Below, piece after piece: positions 1 to 7,948 of a stretch of DNA of 64,000 nt. Below the pieces are notes generated by a model, which was not told the origin of the DNA, searched no databases, and saw only the letters and a program-made list of their open reading frames with translations. The position numbers and the translations under genes are program-made. Source of the stretch: Intestinimonas timonensis (lineage in GTDB: Bacteria; Bacillota; Clostridia; Oscillospirales; Oscillospiraceae); NCBI RefSeq assembly GCF_900626145.1, contig NZ_LR130817.1:211643-275642 (forward strand). The letters run 5' to 3'. Position 1 is the first letter of the stretch. Every line of letters begins with the position of its first letter.

Positions 1-1074
1 AGTGGCCGCCAGAGATTCCTGCCGTTTCTCTTTGGGCAGCGTTTGCAGCGCCTCGTCAAATTTTCGCCTGGCATGAGCCCAGCAGCCCACCACCCGGATA
101 TTCTCGGGCAGCTTGTGGTAGCCCTGGTAGCCGTCTGCGTGCAGCCAGCCGGAGAAGTTCTTGAGGAAGGCCGCCGCGTGCTCCGCCTTCCGGCTGGGCT
201 GGTACTCATACAGGACAATGGGATACTCGGCGCAGCCGCTGGTCCGGTAGACCCACATATAGGACTTGCTTGTAGAAGTCCTGCCCGGTTCCTTCAGCAC
301 CTGCAGCGTGGTCTCATCCCCGTGCAGCACGGTTTCCCGGCACAGCTTCCGGTGCAGGGCGTCATACACCGGCCGCAGCCAGGTGTCCGAGGCCTGCAGG
401 ATCCAGTTGGCCATCGTCTGCCGGGACAGCTTCAGCCCCTGCCGCTGGAACTCCTGCTCCAGACGGTACAGCGGCGCGTACATGACGAATTTCTGCGTCA
501 TGATATGGGCTACCGCCTCTGGTGAGGCGAAGCTGCCTGGGCAGAGCGTCGGCTGTTTGGGTGTTTTCCGGAGATTGCCTTCGCCTGTTTCCGCCTCGCA
601 CTGCTTGCAGGCGTAGGTGTAGTACACATCCTCCCGGATCCAGAACCGGGCCGGCTCCATCTTCAGGCTCCGGTGCACCTCTTTCCCAATCTCCTCCATC
701 ACGGCACCGCAGGTATCACAGGTGCGCTCTTCTTCGCAAAGGCGGTGCTCCACCACTTCCGTAGGGGTTCCCTCCGGCACGATATCCAGTACATTGCCGC
801 TGTGCCGCTTGCGGGCATGGGCCTTCACCGCCACCTGTTCCGCTGTGGCATTTTTCGTCCCATAGGCGTAGGCCTCCGCCTCATTTGCCATGAGAGACAG
901 TTGGTCCATTAGGCCCTCCTGGAGCCGCTCTGAGGATGTGCCAAACTGCCGTTTTTTTGCAAGACCAAGCTGCTCCAGAAGCCATTGGTTCTGGAGCTTC
1001 AATTCTTCATATTCCGCCCGTGAGATGGTCACCATTTCCGGGGTGCTTGCGGCAGTGTTCTTCTTGTTTTCCAT
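1..1074 (-). CDS. tnpC: IS66 family transposase TnpC, cut by the window edge
   Basis: An open frame reads leftward from an ATG at 1074 and runs off the window with no stop, giving 358 codons. The N-terminus has a leucine-rich helix (EELKLQNQWLLEQL) followed by QFGTSSERL, both typical of IS66 TnpC. A zinc-binding part follows, with CDTCGAV and CKQCE. The catalytic core shows HGDETTLQVL and HADGYQGYHKL, which supply two of the acidic residues of the DDE site; the third lies beyond the edge. It is the last gene of a tnpA-tnpB-tnpC set on the minus strand. Whether the element is intact cannot be judged. Confidence 0.9.
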   Translation of the reverse strand, partial: MENKKNTAASTPEMVTISRAEYEELKLQNQWLLEQLGLAKKRQFGTSSERLQEGLMDQLSLMANEAEAYAYGTKNATAEQVAVKAHARKRHSGNVLDIVPEGTPTEVVEHRLCEEERTCDTCGAVMEEIGKEVHRSLKMEPARFWIREDVYYTYACKQCEAETGEGNLRKTPKQPTLCPGSFASPEAVAHIMTQKFVMYAPLYRLEQEFQRQGLKLSRQTMANWILQASDTWLRPVYDALHRKLCRETVLHGDETTLQVLKEPGRTSTSKSYMWVYRTSGCAEYPIVLYEYQPSRKAEHAAAFLKNFSGWLHADGYQGYHKLPENIRVVGCWAHARRKFDEALQTLPKEKRQESLAAT

Positions 1075-1131
1075 GAGAAAATGATACCATAAAACAGGTT
1101 AAAAAGCCAGCATTTTCAATGCTTTCCGGTA

Positions 1132-1488
1132 TCAGATCACGCTCAGGCCGCTCACTGCTTTGTTTGCCTTGGGCTGCTCTGTCTTCAGTCCCTCCATCAG
1201 CCAGCGGTACTGTTGAGGCGTCAGGGCCTGCACTTCCTTCGTACTCCGGGGCCATTGGAAACTGCCGCTCTCCAGACGCTTATACAGCAGCAGAAAGCCG
1301 TCTCCTTCCCAGTAAAGCGCCTTGAGCCGGTCCCGCCGCCGCCCGCAGAAGAGAAACAGCACCCGCTGAAACGGGTCCATCTGGAACTGGCTCTTTACCA
1401 GAGTGGCCAGTCCATCAATGCCCCGCCGCAGGTCTGTGTATCCGCAGGCGATGTACACCGGACAGCTGCAACTAAAATCGTTCAGCAT
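1132..1488 (-). CDS. tnpB: IS66 accessory protein TnpB
   Basis: This 118-residue protein has the usual IS66 Orf2 layout, with VYIACGYTDLRRGIDGLA near the start and LFLFCGRRRDRLKALYWEGD in the middle. In this family TnpB is needed for transposition, but its biochemical role is unclear. The gene overlaps the end of tnpA by 7 nt and lies 57 nt ahead of tnpC, so the three are probably co-transcribed leftward. The length is normal and no damage is visible. Confidence 0.92.
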   Translation of the reverse strand: MLNDFSCSCPVYIACGYTDLRRGIDGLATLVKSQFQMDPFQRVLFLFCGRRRDRLKALYWEGDGFLLLYKRLESGSFQWPRSTKEVQALTPQQYRWLMEGLKTEQPKANKAVSGLSVI

Positions 1489-1832
1489 ATGTGCAGCATC
1501 TCAACCAATATTTTCAGCTGCTCCATCCCACACGACGGATAGATATCCATTCTCACATTCCCGACATACAGCGTAGCGGAATGTTCTGCTTCGTTGCGGC
1601 ATTCCCGCCTTGGAATCGGCACTTTTGCAAAGGCAACCCTGTCCTGTCCTTCCTGCTGTGCCATGCTGCCAGCAACAGACAGTGCTTCTCGCTCCCAGCG
1701 ATAATATGTAGTTGGTGTGATCCCCTGTTGCCTGCACCATTCCCGAACCGATCGCCCGCTGCTCCGGCATTCCTTGATTGCTGAAGCCCATTCCTGTAAC
1801 TGTGCCTGGTGTTTCAACTCGATAGATGTCAC
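1482..1832 (-). CDS. tnpA: IS66 TnpA, helix-turn-helix protein
   Basis: The 116-residue product begins with a helix-turn-helix region (SVREWCRQQGITPTTYYRWE, about residues 29-48), the DNA-binding part of IS66 TnpA. It is the first gene of the minus-strand IS66 set and overlaps tnpB. A second frame across the same bases gives a similar-length translation, but only this frame shows the helix-turn-helix. I could not fix the outer inverted repeat of the element beyond 1832. Confidence 0.85.
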   Translation of the reverse strand: MTSIELKHQAQLQEWASAIKECRSSGRSVREWCRQQGITPTTYYRWEREALSVAGSMAQQEGQDRVAFAKVPIPRRECRNEAEHSATLYVGNVRMDIYPSCGMEQLKILVEMLHIC

Positions 1833-1851
1833 TGCAAGACCCCCCGTACAA

Positions 1852-1889
1852 AATAGTGCTGGAACGTTCCGCTACGTTCCAGCACTATT
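1852..1889. repeat. Perfect 15-bp inverted repeat upstream of tnpA
   Basis: Arms 1852-1866 and 1875-1889 are exact inverse copies around an 8-nt loop (core GTGCTGGAACG). It lies just outside tnpA, so it may mark the IS66 boundary or shield the element from outside transcription. There is no clear T-run on either strand. Confidence 0.6.
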
Positions 1890-2524
1890 ATCTCATACAT
1901 GTCTATCCGCCTGCTCCTTTGACGGTTACCCGAAAACACGATTTTTCCCAATACGTTTTCTCCCGTCCCGGCCCGCAGGCCGAGTAAAGAAGCGGCGTAG
2001 ATCAGCCCGTGGGGTGGGCTGGTCTGCGCCGCTTCTTTGGGTTTCGGAGGGGTGGGGACGTGGGCGCAGAAATGCGGTCTTTGGCCACACTCCGACAAAA
2101 CCAGGGGTTTCCAAAGGGGAATCTTCCTCCCCTTTGGCACACGACCTTGCTTGCAAGGTGTAGTGTGTTATACCTGCTGGCGCGGCTGGCGGGGGAAGCG
2201 GGGGGCGGTGCGATATGCACCCCGCTTCCATCGTCAGGAAAACAGGCGGATTTTTTGTGACTGGGAGGGAACAAAAAGCCCGTCTGTTTTCAGAGAGCGG
2301 CGGCAGGTATACAAGCCCCCGTCCCTCGTCTTTCGTCTCCCGCAGTGCTGAGACAAAGTGTCCCAAAGCTACGGAACGCCATTCCCCAAAGCCCAAAAGG
2401 GCGGGCAAGCACCCTTGGGGCTTGCCCGCCTTGGGTGCCCATCAGCAAAGACAGGCGGGGCTGTCAACAGCGGCTCAAAAAATGCGCTGTTCAACTTGAT
2501 TGTTGACTGGTTCGGCTGACTTTG
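1890..2524. other. Hairpin-rich non-coding stretch in mobile-element debris
   Basis: No frame here looks coding; the longest (minus strand, 1926-2408) is rich in Pro, Arg and Ser and has no recognisable domain. Several inverted repeats are visible: GCGGCGTAGATCAG with CTGGTCTGCGCCGC (about 1992-2033), CCAAAGGGGA with TCCCCTTTGG (about 2113-2137), and GGCGGGCAAG with CTTGCCCGCC (about 2399-2430). The stretch may be a structured non-coding part of an old conjugative element. Confidence 0.4.
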
Positions 2525-2824
2525 CTACATTTTCTTTTCATTTTTGGAGTTGTAAAAAGAAAAATAATGTAAGCCTTGCTTGGTTTCATCTCTTATACTT
2601 GATAGCGCTACTGCCTTGTTGTTTTTTTCATCTCTGAATAATTTTTCATCAGCAGGTAGTCCCTGCACATAACTCAAAAAGCGACAAAACAGTGGAGCAT
2701 CAAAGAAATGATTATCCCCAGAAACAAACTCGATACCCCAATAACTCAGCTTTCTCTTTTGTACACTCATTTGCGTCGGTGGACAAAGGGATACACAATA
2801 AAACAACCAAATATGGACTGCCAA
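2525..2824 (-). CDS. Hypothetical protein, possibly a truncated remnant
   Basis: The frame encodes up to 99 residues; a shorter version starts at an ATG at 2770 (81 residues, beginning MSVQKRKLSYWGIEF). Base composition is much more AT-rich than the surroundings, which suggests transfer. The residues look like ordinary protein (ADEKLFRDEKNNKAVALSS), but I recognise no family. Neither start has a good ribosome-binding site. It lies between IS66 and the ParB fragment, so it is probably leftover cargo of a mobile element. Confidence 0.35.
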   Translation of the reverse strand: MAVHIWLFYCVSLCPPTQMSVQKRKLSYWGIEFVSGDNHFFDAPLFCRFLSYVQGLPADEKLFRDEKNNKAVALSSIRDETKQGLHYFSFYNSKNEKKM

Positions 2825-2837
2825 CCTACTGAAATTA

Positions 2838-2867
2838 CCGCCCTAATGAGACACAGGGCGGTTTTTT
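2838..2867 (+). terminator. Rho-independent terminator or attenuator ahead of the parB fragment
   Basis: CCGCCCT (2838-2844) pairs with AGGGCGG (2855-2861) and is followed by six T. It lies upstream of the parB-like fragment, where it could act as an attenuator. Confidence 0.7.
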
Positions 2868-2902
2868 CATAGGCAGAGGAAGGAGGTATTCCTACAAGCG
2901 GG

Positions 2903-2931
2903 GCTTGACTGCAAAAGTCAGGCTCTTTTTT
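2903..2931 (+). terminator. Second terminator-like hairpin ahead of the parB fragment
   Basis: GCTTGACT (2903-2910) pairs with AGTCAGGC (2916-2923), one pair being a G-T wobble, and TCTTTTTT follows. It is the second such hairpin in the 100 nt before the parB fragment. Confidence 0.6.
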
Positions 2932-2963
2932 CATGCCATCAAATAAGAAGGAGGAAATGCGAA

Positions 2964-3714
2964 TGGCCGATGAAAAAGCAAAAATCGTAACTGACGCAAC
3001 CGGGCCGGGCTCTGGCCCTGCCCCGCCCAGCCCGAAGCAGCCGCACAGGTTCCCAAACAGGAACAGCCCGCTCCCAAGGTTCCCGCCCCGGATAAGGCCG
3101 AAGCTCCCGCACAGGAGGCTCCAGTTTCACAGGACAAGGCCGCAGACGCTCTCAAGGAGCAAAAGGCCGCCAGCGTGTCGGTCTTTAACTTCTCTGAAAT
3201 CATGGCCGAGAAGAAGGCCACGGAGCGAGCCGCCGCCCAGCAGGAGGCAAAAGTCCCGGAAAAGGCGGCTTCTCCCGCTCCGTCCAAGGAGGCCGGGGCC
3301 AAGCAGGAGGAACAGTCCCAGTCCTCGAAACGCCGGGGCCGTCCACCCAAGGCAGACAAGGAAAAAACTGCTTCTCCCGGACAGAAAGAGGCTTCCAGCA
3401 AGAAGGGCAAGGCGGCGCAGAAACCCGCTCCCGCCAAGAAACCGGAGAAATCCCCCAAGGCTCCCAAGCCCGCCAAGGCTACGCCCGAGGTAAAGGCTCC
3501 CGTTCAGGCTGAAACGCCTGCGGCTCCTGCCGAGGCTCCCCGCCCGGGCAAGGAGGAACAGATTGTTTATATCAAGCTGTCCGAGCTCCACGCCTTCAAA
3601 AATCATCCCTTCCAAGTCCGTAATGACGAGGAAATGAAGGCTATGGTGTCCAGCGTCCGGGATAAGGGCGTAACCCAGCCCGCTATCGTCCGTCCCCGTG
3701 AGGACGGCGGGTAA
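2964..3714 (+). pseudogene. ParB/Spo0J-like partition protein fragment, frameshifted and truncated
   Basis: A good ribosome-binding site (AAGGAGG, 2949) precedes ATG at 2964, which encodes MADEKAKIVTDATG. The reading frame breaks in a C-rich run near 3015-3030 and continues one frame over as an Ala/Pro/Lys-rich linker. This linker ends in a ParB N-terminal segment, VYIKLSELHAFKNHPFQV, then VTQPAIVRPREDGG. The family normally continues with a GHRR box and a DNA-binding domain, but a stop falls at 3712-3714 and recombinase sequence follows. Such ParB proteins are common in clostridial conjugative elements. The gene is doubly broken: one frameshift and a lost C-terminus. Confidence 0.7.
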
Positions 3715-3980
3715 CGGCGGACATGTTTATCTCCACCGTCCGCAAATATACCAGAGCCAAGGCCCTGACCCCCAGGATGCTCAATGAACTGATCGATCAC
3801 ATCGAAGTCCACCAAGCGGAGAAGATCGACGGGATATGGGAGCAGCACCTGGTGATCCATTACAACTGTGTGGGGGCCATCTTCATCCCCGATGTATTCC
3901 CACTCCCAGCGCCCCAGGTGTCGGTAAATACAAGAAAAGGCGTAGTTGTCAACTACGCCCCAGGTCAACTCGCTGTATAA
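3711..3980 (+). pseudogene. C-terminal fragment of a large serine recombinase
   Basis: The frame reads FISTVRKYTRAKALTPRML, then NELIDHIEVHQAEKIDG, and ends KGVVVNYAPGQLAV. I recognise this as the C-terminal (DUF4368-type) end of Tn4451-like serine recombinases that excise and integrate conjugative transposons. Everything before it, including the catalytic serine domain, is missing, and the sequence abuts the ParB fragment at about 3711. The join looks like the scar of an internal deletion that removed most of an integrated element. It ends just before the tRNA-Leu terminator. Confidence 0.75.
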
Positions 3981-4030
3981 AAAAGGCGGGTGTTCTTAAC
4001 AGCCTTTCAAATGCTGTAAGAACACTCGCC
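3979..4030 (-). terminator. Terminator of tRNA-Leu
   Basis: Arms 3985-4003 and 4013-4030 form a long stem (core TGTTCTTA with TAAGAACA). Read on the minus strand it is followed by six T, directly downstream of the tRNA. Confidence 0.8.
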
Positions 4031-4031
4031 A

Positions 4032-4118
4032 TGGTGCGGCTGGCGGGAGTCGAACCCGCACGCCCATACGGACACAAGCACCTCAAGCTTGCCAGTCTAC
4101 CAGTTCCAGCACAGCCGC
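4032..4118 (-). tRNA. tRNA-Leu, anticodon GAG
   Basis: On the minus strand the acceptor arms GCGGCTG and CAGCCGC pair and CCA is encoded. The anticodon stem CAAGC/GCTTG encloses the loop TTGAGGT, giving anticodon GAG, which reads CUC and CUU leucine codons. The long variable arm (about TGTCCGTATGGGCGT) marks a class II tRNA. The T arm GCGGGTTCGACTCCCGC is regular. It lies beside the recombinase remnant but is itself intact. Confidence 0.96.
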
Positions 4119-4150
4119 AAAATGCGACCCACGTTTGAATCGCAAGGATT

Positions 4151-4179
4151 ATTATATCTGCTGTGGCTGGATTTGTCAA
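4151..4179 (-). promoter_or_regulatory. Consensus promoter for tRNA-Leu
   Basis: On the minus strand TTGACA (4179-4174), a 17-nt spacer and TATAAT (4156-4151) lie 33 nt upstream of the tRNA. Both boxes match the sigma-A consensus exactly. Confidence 0.88.
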
Positions 4180-4212
4180 CAACTTTTTTCAAACCGCAGC
4201 ATTTCTCTGCGG

Positions 4213-4485
4213 TCACAGCCAGTCGTCCACCACATCCCGGACTCCGGCGGGGCCTACCGTGTTTCGGGTAAGTAGCTCCATGAGGCTGTCGATCCGTTCG
4301 GTGTTCACGGTGAGGTCGGGGATGGCGGCCGTCTCGCCGCCGGCTTCCCGGACCTTGACGCCATAGCTCTCACAGGCGAAGTGTCCTCCTACCTCCATCT
4401 GCCCGATGAGCACGTAGTATTCAAAGCGGTGGGGCTGTCCATCTTCTCCAGCTGCCGTGCGGCTGCCGACGAACAGTTCACGCAT
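4213..4485 (-). CDS. Small conserved protein, DUF6514-like
   Basis: This 90-residue protein (MRELFVGSRTAAGEDG, then FEYYVLIGQMEVGGHFACE) resembles the small DUF6514 proteins of Oscillospiraceae, to my recollection. It contains no transmembrane segment and no catalytic motif I can name. The start at 4485 is preceded on the minus strand by GAGGAGGGATCGGC, a good ribosome-binding site. It stands alone, reading away from the 2-hydroxyacid dehydrogenase gene. Function unknown. Confidence 0.7.
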   Translation of the reverse strand: MRELFVGSRTAAGEDGQPHRFEYYVLIGQMEVGGHFACESYGVKVREAGGETAAIPDLTVNTERIDSLMELLTRNTVGPAGVRDVVDDWL

Positions 4486-4676
4486 GCCGATCCCTCCTCA
4501 TTTGTTGTAATTACCATTATATGTAATATTATTCCAATTTCAAGGGAAACGAGTCGCCTGTTCTGACAGAAAACCTCCGAAGCCGTCCCAAAAGCCGGGG
4601 AGGGGACGGGGAATGTTGGCGAAAAAGCATGGTGGAAGGTGAGAGACGTCGGACGATTCTACAAATGGTAGTACCC

Positions 4677-4704
4677 TTGCTTTTGACGGCACGGATGGTA
4701 TAAT
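4677..4704 (+). promoter_or_regulatory. Probable promoter of the 2-hydroxyacid dehydrogenase gene
   Basis: TTGCTT (4677-4682), a 16-nt spacer and TATAAT (4699-4704) with an extended -10 TGG lie 70 nt before the start codon. The TTGACG at 4683 is too close to the -10 to serve as the -35. Confidence 0.55.
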
Positions 4705-4773
4705 GATGACTACCGACATAAACCGCGGGGCGGTATTCAACCGCCGGGACCGCAGAGAATGGGAGGATCACAG

Positions 4774-5721
4774 ATGAAAATCGTACTTTTGGAGTCCCTG
4801 GGCGTGCCGGACGCCCTTCTAAACGAGTGCGCCCGGCCCTTTGTGGAGGCTGGCCACACCTTTGAGGCCTATCCCAAGGATACCGATCCCAAGGTCCAGC
4901 TCCAGCGGGCGGCTGACGCCGACGTCATCATGCTGGCCAACATGCCCCTCAGCGGGGAGGTCATTTCCGGCTGCTCCAATCTGAAGTTCATCGATGTGGC
5001 CTTCACCGGCGTAGACCACGTAGATCTGGCCGCGGCCAAGGCCAAAGGGGTGACAGTGTCAAACGCGGCGGGCTACTCCACCCAGGCGGTGGCTGAGCTG
5101 AGCCTGTGCATGATGCTCTCCCTGCTGCGGAACGTGCCCCAGGTGGGGGAGCGCTGCCGGAACGGCGGCACCAAGGACGGCCTGGTGGGTTCGGAGCTCC
5201 GGGGCAAGACAGTGGGCATCGTGGGCGCCGGCGCCATCGGTACCCGCACTGCGCATCTGTGCGCCGCTTTCGGCTGCAAGGTGTTGGCCTACAAGCGCCA
5301 CGTCAAGGGGGACGAGCCCGACTTCATGACCTTCGTCTCCCTGGATGAGCTGCTGGCGCAGTCCGACATCGTCTCCCTCCACTGTCCCCTGAACAACGAG
5401 TCCCGGGGCATGATCAACTGGGAGACCATTGCCAAAATGAAGGAGGGGGCCCTCCTTATCAACGCCGCCCGTGGTCCCGTGGTGGACAGTCAGGCCCTGG
5501 CCGATGCCCTCAACAGCGGCCATCTGGGAGGCGCCGGCATCGATGTCTTTGAGATGGAGCCGCCGGTACCTCAGGACCACCCCCTGCTGCACGCCAAGAA
5601 CACCATTGTCACCCCCCATGTGGCCTTCGCCACCGCCGAGTCCATGGAGGAGCGCTGCCACATCGTCTTCGACAACCTGAAGGCGTGGATGGATGGAGCG
5701 CCCGTCAACCGGGTTCTCTGA
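4774..5721 (+). CDS. NAD-dependent D-2-hydroxyacid dehydrogenase family protein
   Basis: The 315-residue protein has the two-domain layout of D-isomer 2-hydroxyacid dehydrogenases, which interconvert 2-keto acids and D-2-hydroxy acids in the cytoplasm. The nucleotide-binding loop VGIVGAGAIG lies near residue 150. The catalytic Arg is in INAARGPVVD (about 230), the Glu in DVFEMEPP (about 260) and the His in TPHVAFAT (about 283). I chose ATG 4774 because GGGAGG sits 8 nt ahead; an in-frame ATG at 4759 lacks this. Candidate substrates include phosphoglycerate, hydroxypyruvate or lactate; the sequence does not decide. Confidence 0.85.
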   Translation: MKIVLLESLGVPDALLNECARPFVEAGHTFEAYPKDTDPKVQLQRAADADVIMLANMPLSGEVISGCSNLKFIDVAFTGVDHVDLAAAKAKGVTVSNAAGYSTQAVAELSLCMMLSLLRNVPQVGERCRNGGTKDGLVGSELRGKTVGIVGAGAIGTRTAHLCAAFGCKVLAYKRHVKGDEPDFMTFVSLDELLAQSDIVSLHCPLNNESRGMINWETIAKMKEGALLINAARGPVVDSQALADALNSGHLGGAGIDVFEMEPPVPQDHPLLHAKNTIVTPHVAFATAESMEERCHIVFDNLKAWMDGAPVNRVL

Positions 5722-5766
5722 GCGCAGGGCATAAGCACTACAATATACAATAGAATGGAAGAAAAC

Positions 5767-5802
5767 CCACGGCCTGGTGTGGAACCTGACCGTGGTTTTT
5801 TT
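5767..5802 (+). terminator. Terminator after the 2-hydroxyacid dehydrogenase gene
   Basis: CCACGG (5767-5772) pairs with CCGTGG (5790-5795), followed by seven T. TATAAT with an extended -10 (5816-5821) follows at once and probably serves the next operon. Confidence 0.7.
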
Positions 5803-5856
5803 AACGGCAATATGGTATAATGTTGACAGAGAACAAGGGAAAAAGGAGGTACCATT

Positions 5857-6450
5857 ATGGCGCATACTGTGATCACCATCGGCCGTCAGTTCGGTTCCGG
5901 CGGACGCATCGTCGCCCAGCGGGTGGCAGAGACCCTGCATATCCCCTTCTACGACAAGGCTGTGATTGACCTGGCTGCCAAGGAGACCGGCCTCTCCGAG
6001 GAATTCATCCGTCAGGCCGAGCAGAAAAAGACCAGCAGCTTCCTCTACAACCTCTACATGAGTACACAAAATCTCCCCGTTACCGATCAGGTATTCATCG
6101 CCGAGAGCGAGGTTATCCGCAAGGTGGCCGCCGTCGGGCCCTGTGTCATCGTTGGCCGCTGTGCCGACTATGTCCTGCGCAACCAGGAGGGGGTTCTCAA
6201 CCTCTTCATCCACGCTCCTCTGGACGAGCGGATCTTCCGTGCCAAGGAGGAGTACAAGGTGGATGCCCCCGATGTGAAGGCCTACGTGCTCAAGCAGGAC
6301 AAAAACCGTGCCGCCTTCTATGAGCACTTCTCCGACAGAGCCTGGGGCAAGGCGGAAAACTACCATTTGGCCATCAACAGCACCATCGGCCTGAACACCA
6401 CGGTGGATCTTATATTGGCACTGGCCGAGGAACGGGGGCTCCATAAGTGA
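5857..6450 (+). CDS. Cytidylate kinase-like protein
   Basis: The 197-residue product belongs to the cytidylate-kinase-like (AAK) family of P-loop proteins. The start MAHTVITIGRQFGSGGRIVA carries a glycine-rich phosphate loop (GRQFGSGG), and CVIVGRCADYVL lies mid-protein. This family is common in gut Firmicutes and differs from the canonical Cmk; its substrate is not established. A strong ribosome-binding site (AAAGGAGG) precedes the ATG. The stop overlaps the GTG start of the MATE gene, so the two form one transcription unit. Confidence 0.82.
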   Translation: MAHTVITIGRQFGSGGRIVAQRVAETLHIPFYDKAVIDLAAKETGLSEEFIRQAEQKKTSSFLYNLYMSTQNLPVTDQVFIAESEVIRKVAAVGPCVIVGRCADYVLRNQEGVLNLFIHAPLDERIFRAKEEYKVDAPDVKAYVLKQDKNRAAFYEHFSDRAWGKAENYHLAINSTIGLNTTVDLILALAEERGLHK

Positions 6451-7814
6451 ATCAGCAGCCCCAGGAGAACAAGATGGGCGTTATGCCCGTCAACCGTCTC
6501 CTTATTTCCATGTCCCTGCCCATGATGATCTCCATGCTGGTGCAGGCGCTCTATAACGTTGTGGACAGCGTTTTCGTCTCCTACATCAGCGAGGATGCCC
6601 TTGCCGCCGTAGGTCTGGCCTTTCCGGCCCAGAACCTGATGATCTCGGTGGCGGTGGGTACCGGCGTCGGTATCAACGCCCTCCTCTCCAAGAGTCTGGG
6701 TGAAAAGAACTATGAGACCGCCAACCGCACGGCGGTCAACGGAATTTTCCTGGCCTTCTGCTCCTGGGTGGTCTTCGCCGTTCTGGGCGGCTTCTTCGCC
6801 CGGACCTTCATGGAACTTCAGACCCCGGTGGCGAGCATCGCCGACTACGGCACCACCTATCTCTCCATCGTTGCGGTGGCGTCGGTGGGCATGATGTTCC
6901 AGATCTGTTTCGAGCGGCTCCTCCAATCCACCGGCAAGACCATTTTCACCATGATCTCCCAGGCCACCGGCGCCATCATCAATATCATCATGGACCCCCT
7001 GCTCATCTTCGGTGTGGGGCCGTTTCCCCAAATGGGCATCGCTGGTGCCGCCTGGGCCACTGTCCTGGGCCAGATCGTGGGTGCTCTGCTAGGTCTCTAC
7101 TGCAACCTGCGGATGAATCCGGAGATCTCCATCTCCTTCCGCGGTTTCCGGCCCAACGGCGCCATCATCGGAAAGATTTATTCCGTAGGCGTGCCCTCCA
7201 TCATCATGTCCTCCATCGGCTCGGTGATGATCTTTGGCATGAACAAGATCCTGGGCGCCTTCAACTCCACCGCGGTGGCGGTCTTCTCCGCCTACTTCAA
7301 GCTGGAGTCCTTCATCTTCATGCCCGTATTCGGACTCAACAACGGCATCGTCCCCATCATTGCCTACAACTACGGCGCCCGCAAGCCGGAGCGTATCAGC
7401 CGCACCGTCAAGCTGGGGGTGCTGTACGCGCTGGCCATCATGGCGGTGGGTGTAGCCCTCTTCTGGCTCGTTCCCCGGCAGCTGCTGGGCATCTTCAACG
7501 CCTCCGACTACATGCTGGAGATCGGTGTGCCCGCCCTGCGGGTCATCAGTCTGAGCTTCCTCTTCGCCGCCTTCGGTATCGTCACCTCCTCGGTGTGTCA
7601 GGCCCTGGGCAAGGGCGTGCTGAGCCTGATGGTGTCGGTGCTCCGGCAGCTGGTGCTCATCCTGCCCGCCGCCTGGGTCCTGGGCCATGTGTTCGGCCTG
7701 AGTGCTGTGTGGCTGGCTTTCCCCTTTGCGGAGATCTTCTCCTTCCTTCTGAGCATGGTCTTCATGGCCTATATGTTCCGAACCATCATCCGGCCTATGG
7801 CAAAGCCCCAGTGA
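6447..7814 (+). CDS. MATE family efflux transporter
   Basis: This is a 455-residue membrane protein with about twelve hydrophobic segments, the usual size and layout of the multidrug and toxin extrusion family. These proteins export cationic drugs or metabolites against a Na+ or H+ gradient. The opening PVNRLLISMSLPMMISMLVQ and the repeated two-half architecture are typical. The gene starts at GTG 6447 inside the end of the preceding kinase-like gene (GTGA overlap), so the two are translationally coupled. The substrate cannot be told from sequence. Confidence 0.9.
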   Translation: MNQQPQENKMGVMPVNRLLISMSLPMMISMLVQALYNVVDSVFVSYISEDALAAVGLAFPAQNLMISVAVGTGVGINALLSKSLGEKNYETANRTAVNGIFLAFCSWVVFAVLGGFFARTFMELQTPVASIADYGTTYLSIVAVASVGMMFQICFERLLQSTGKTIFTMISQATGAIINIIMDPLLIFGVGPFPQMGIAGAAWATVLGQIVGALLGLYCNLRMNPEISISFRGFRPNGAIIGKIYSVGVPSIIMSSIGSVMIFGMNKILGAFNSTAVAVFSAYFKLESFIFMPVFGLNNGIVPIIAYNYGARKPERISRTVKLGVLYALAIMAVGVALFWLVPRQLLGIFNASDYMLEIGVPALRVISLSFLFAAFGIVTSSVCQALGKGVLSLMVSVLRQLVLILPAAWVLGHVFGLSAVWLAFPFAEIFSFLLSMVFMAYMFRTIIRPMAKPQ

Positions 7815-7823
7815 CTGGAATGA

Positions 7824-7860
7824 GTGACCCGGCGGACCTCTGTCCGGCGGGTCACTTTTT
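7824..7860 (+). terminator. Terminator after the MATE gene
   Basis: GTGACCCGGCGGAC pairs, with one mismatch, with GTCCGGCGGGTCAC and is followed by TTTTTG. Confidence 0.85.
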
Positions 7861-7878
7861 GTTTTATCACTTTAACGC

Positions 7879-7908
7879 TTTACATAGGAAGCTGATTTGT
7901 GGTATGAT
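7879..7908 (+). promoter_or_regulatory. Promoter of the DUF554 gene
   Basis: TTTACA (7879-7884), an 18-nt spacer and TATGAT (7903-7908) lie 40 nt before the chosen start. Confidence 0.6.
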
Positions 7909-7948
7909 AATTCCAATGCGTGCTCAAGAGAAAGAAGGTCCCGTTTTC

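Noticed and set aside
1926..2408. 160-codon minus-strand frame in the mobile region
   Set aside because: Composition is Pro/Arg/Ser-rich and its span coincides with several perfect inverted repeats, so it looks like translation of structured non-coding DNA.
4683..4688. TTGACG as -35 box of the 2-hydroxyacid dehydrogenase promoter
   Set aside because: Only 10 nt from the -10; TTGCTT at 4677 gives a workable 16-nt spacer.
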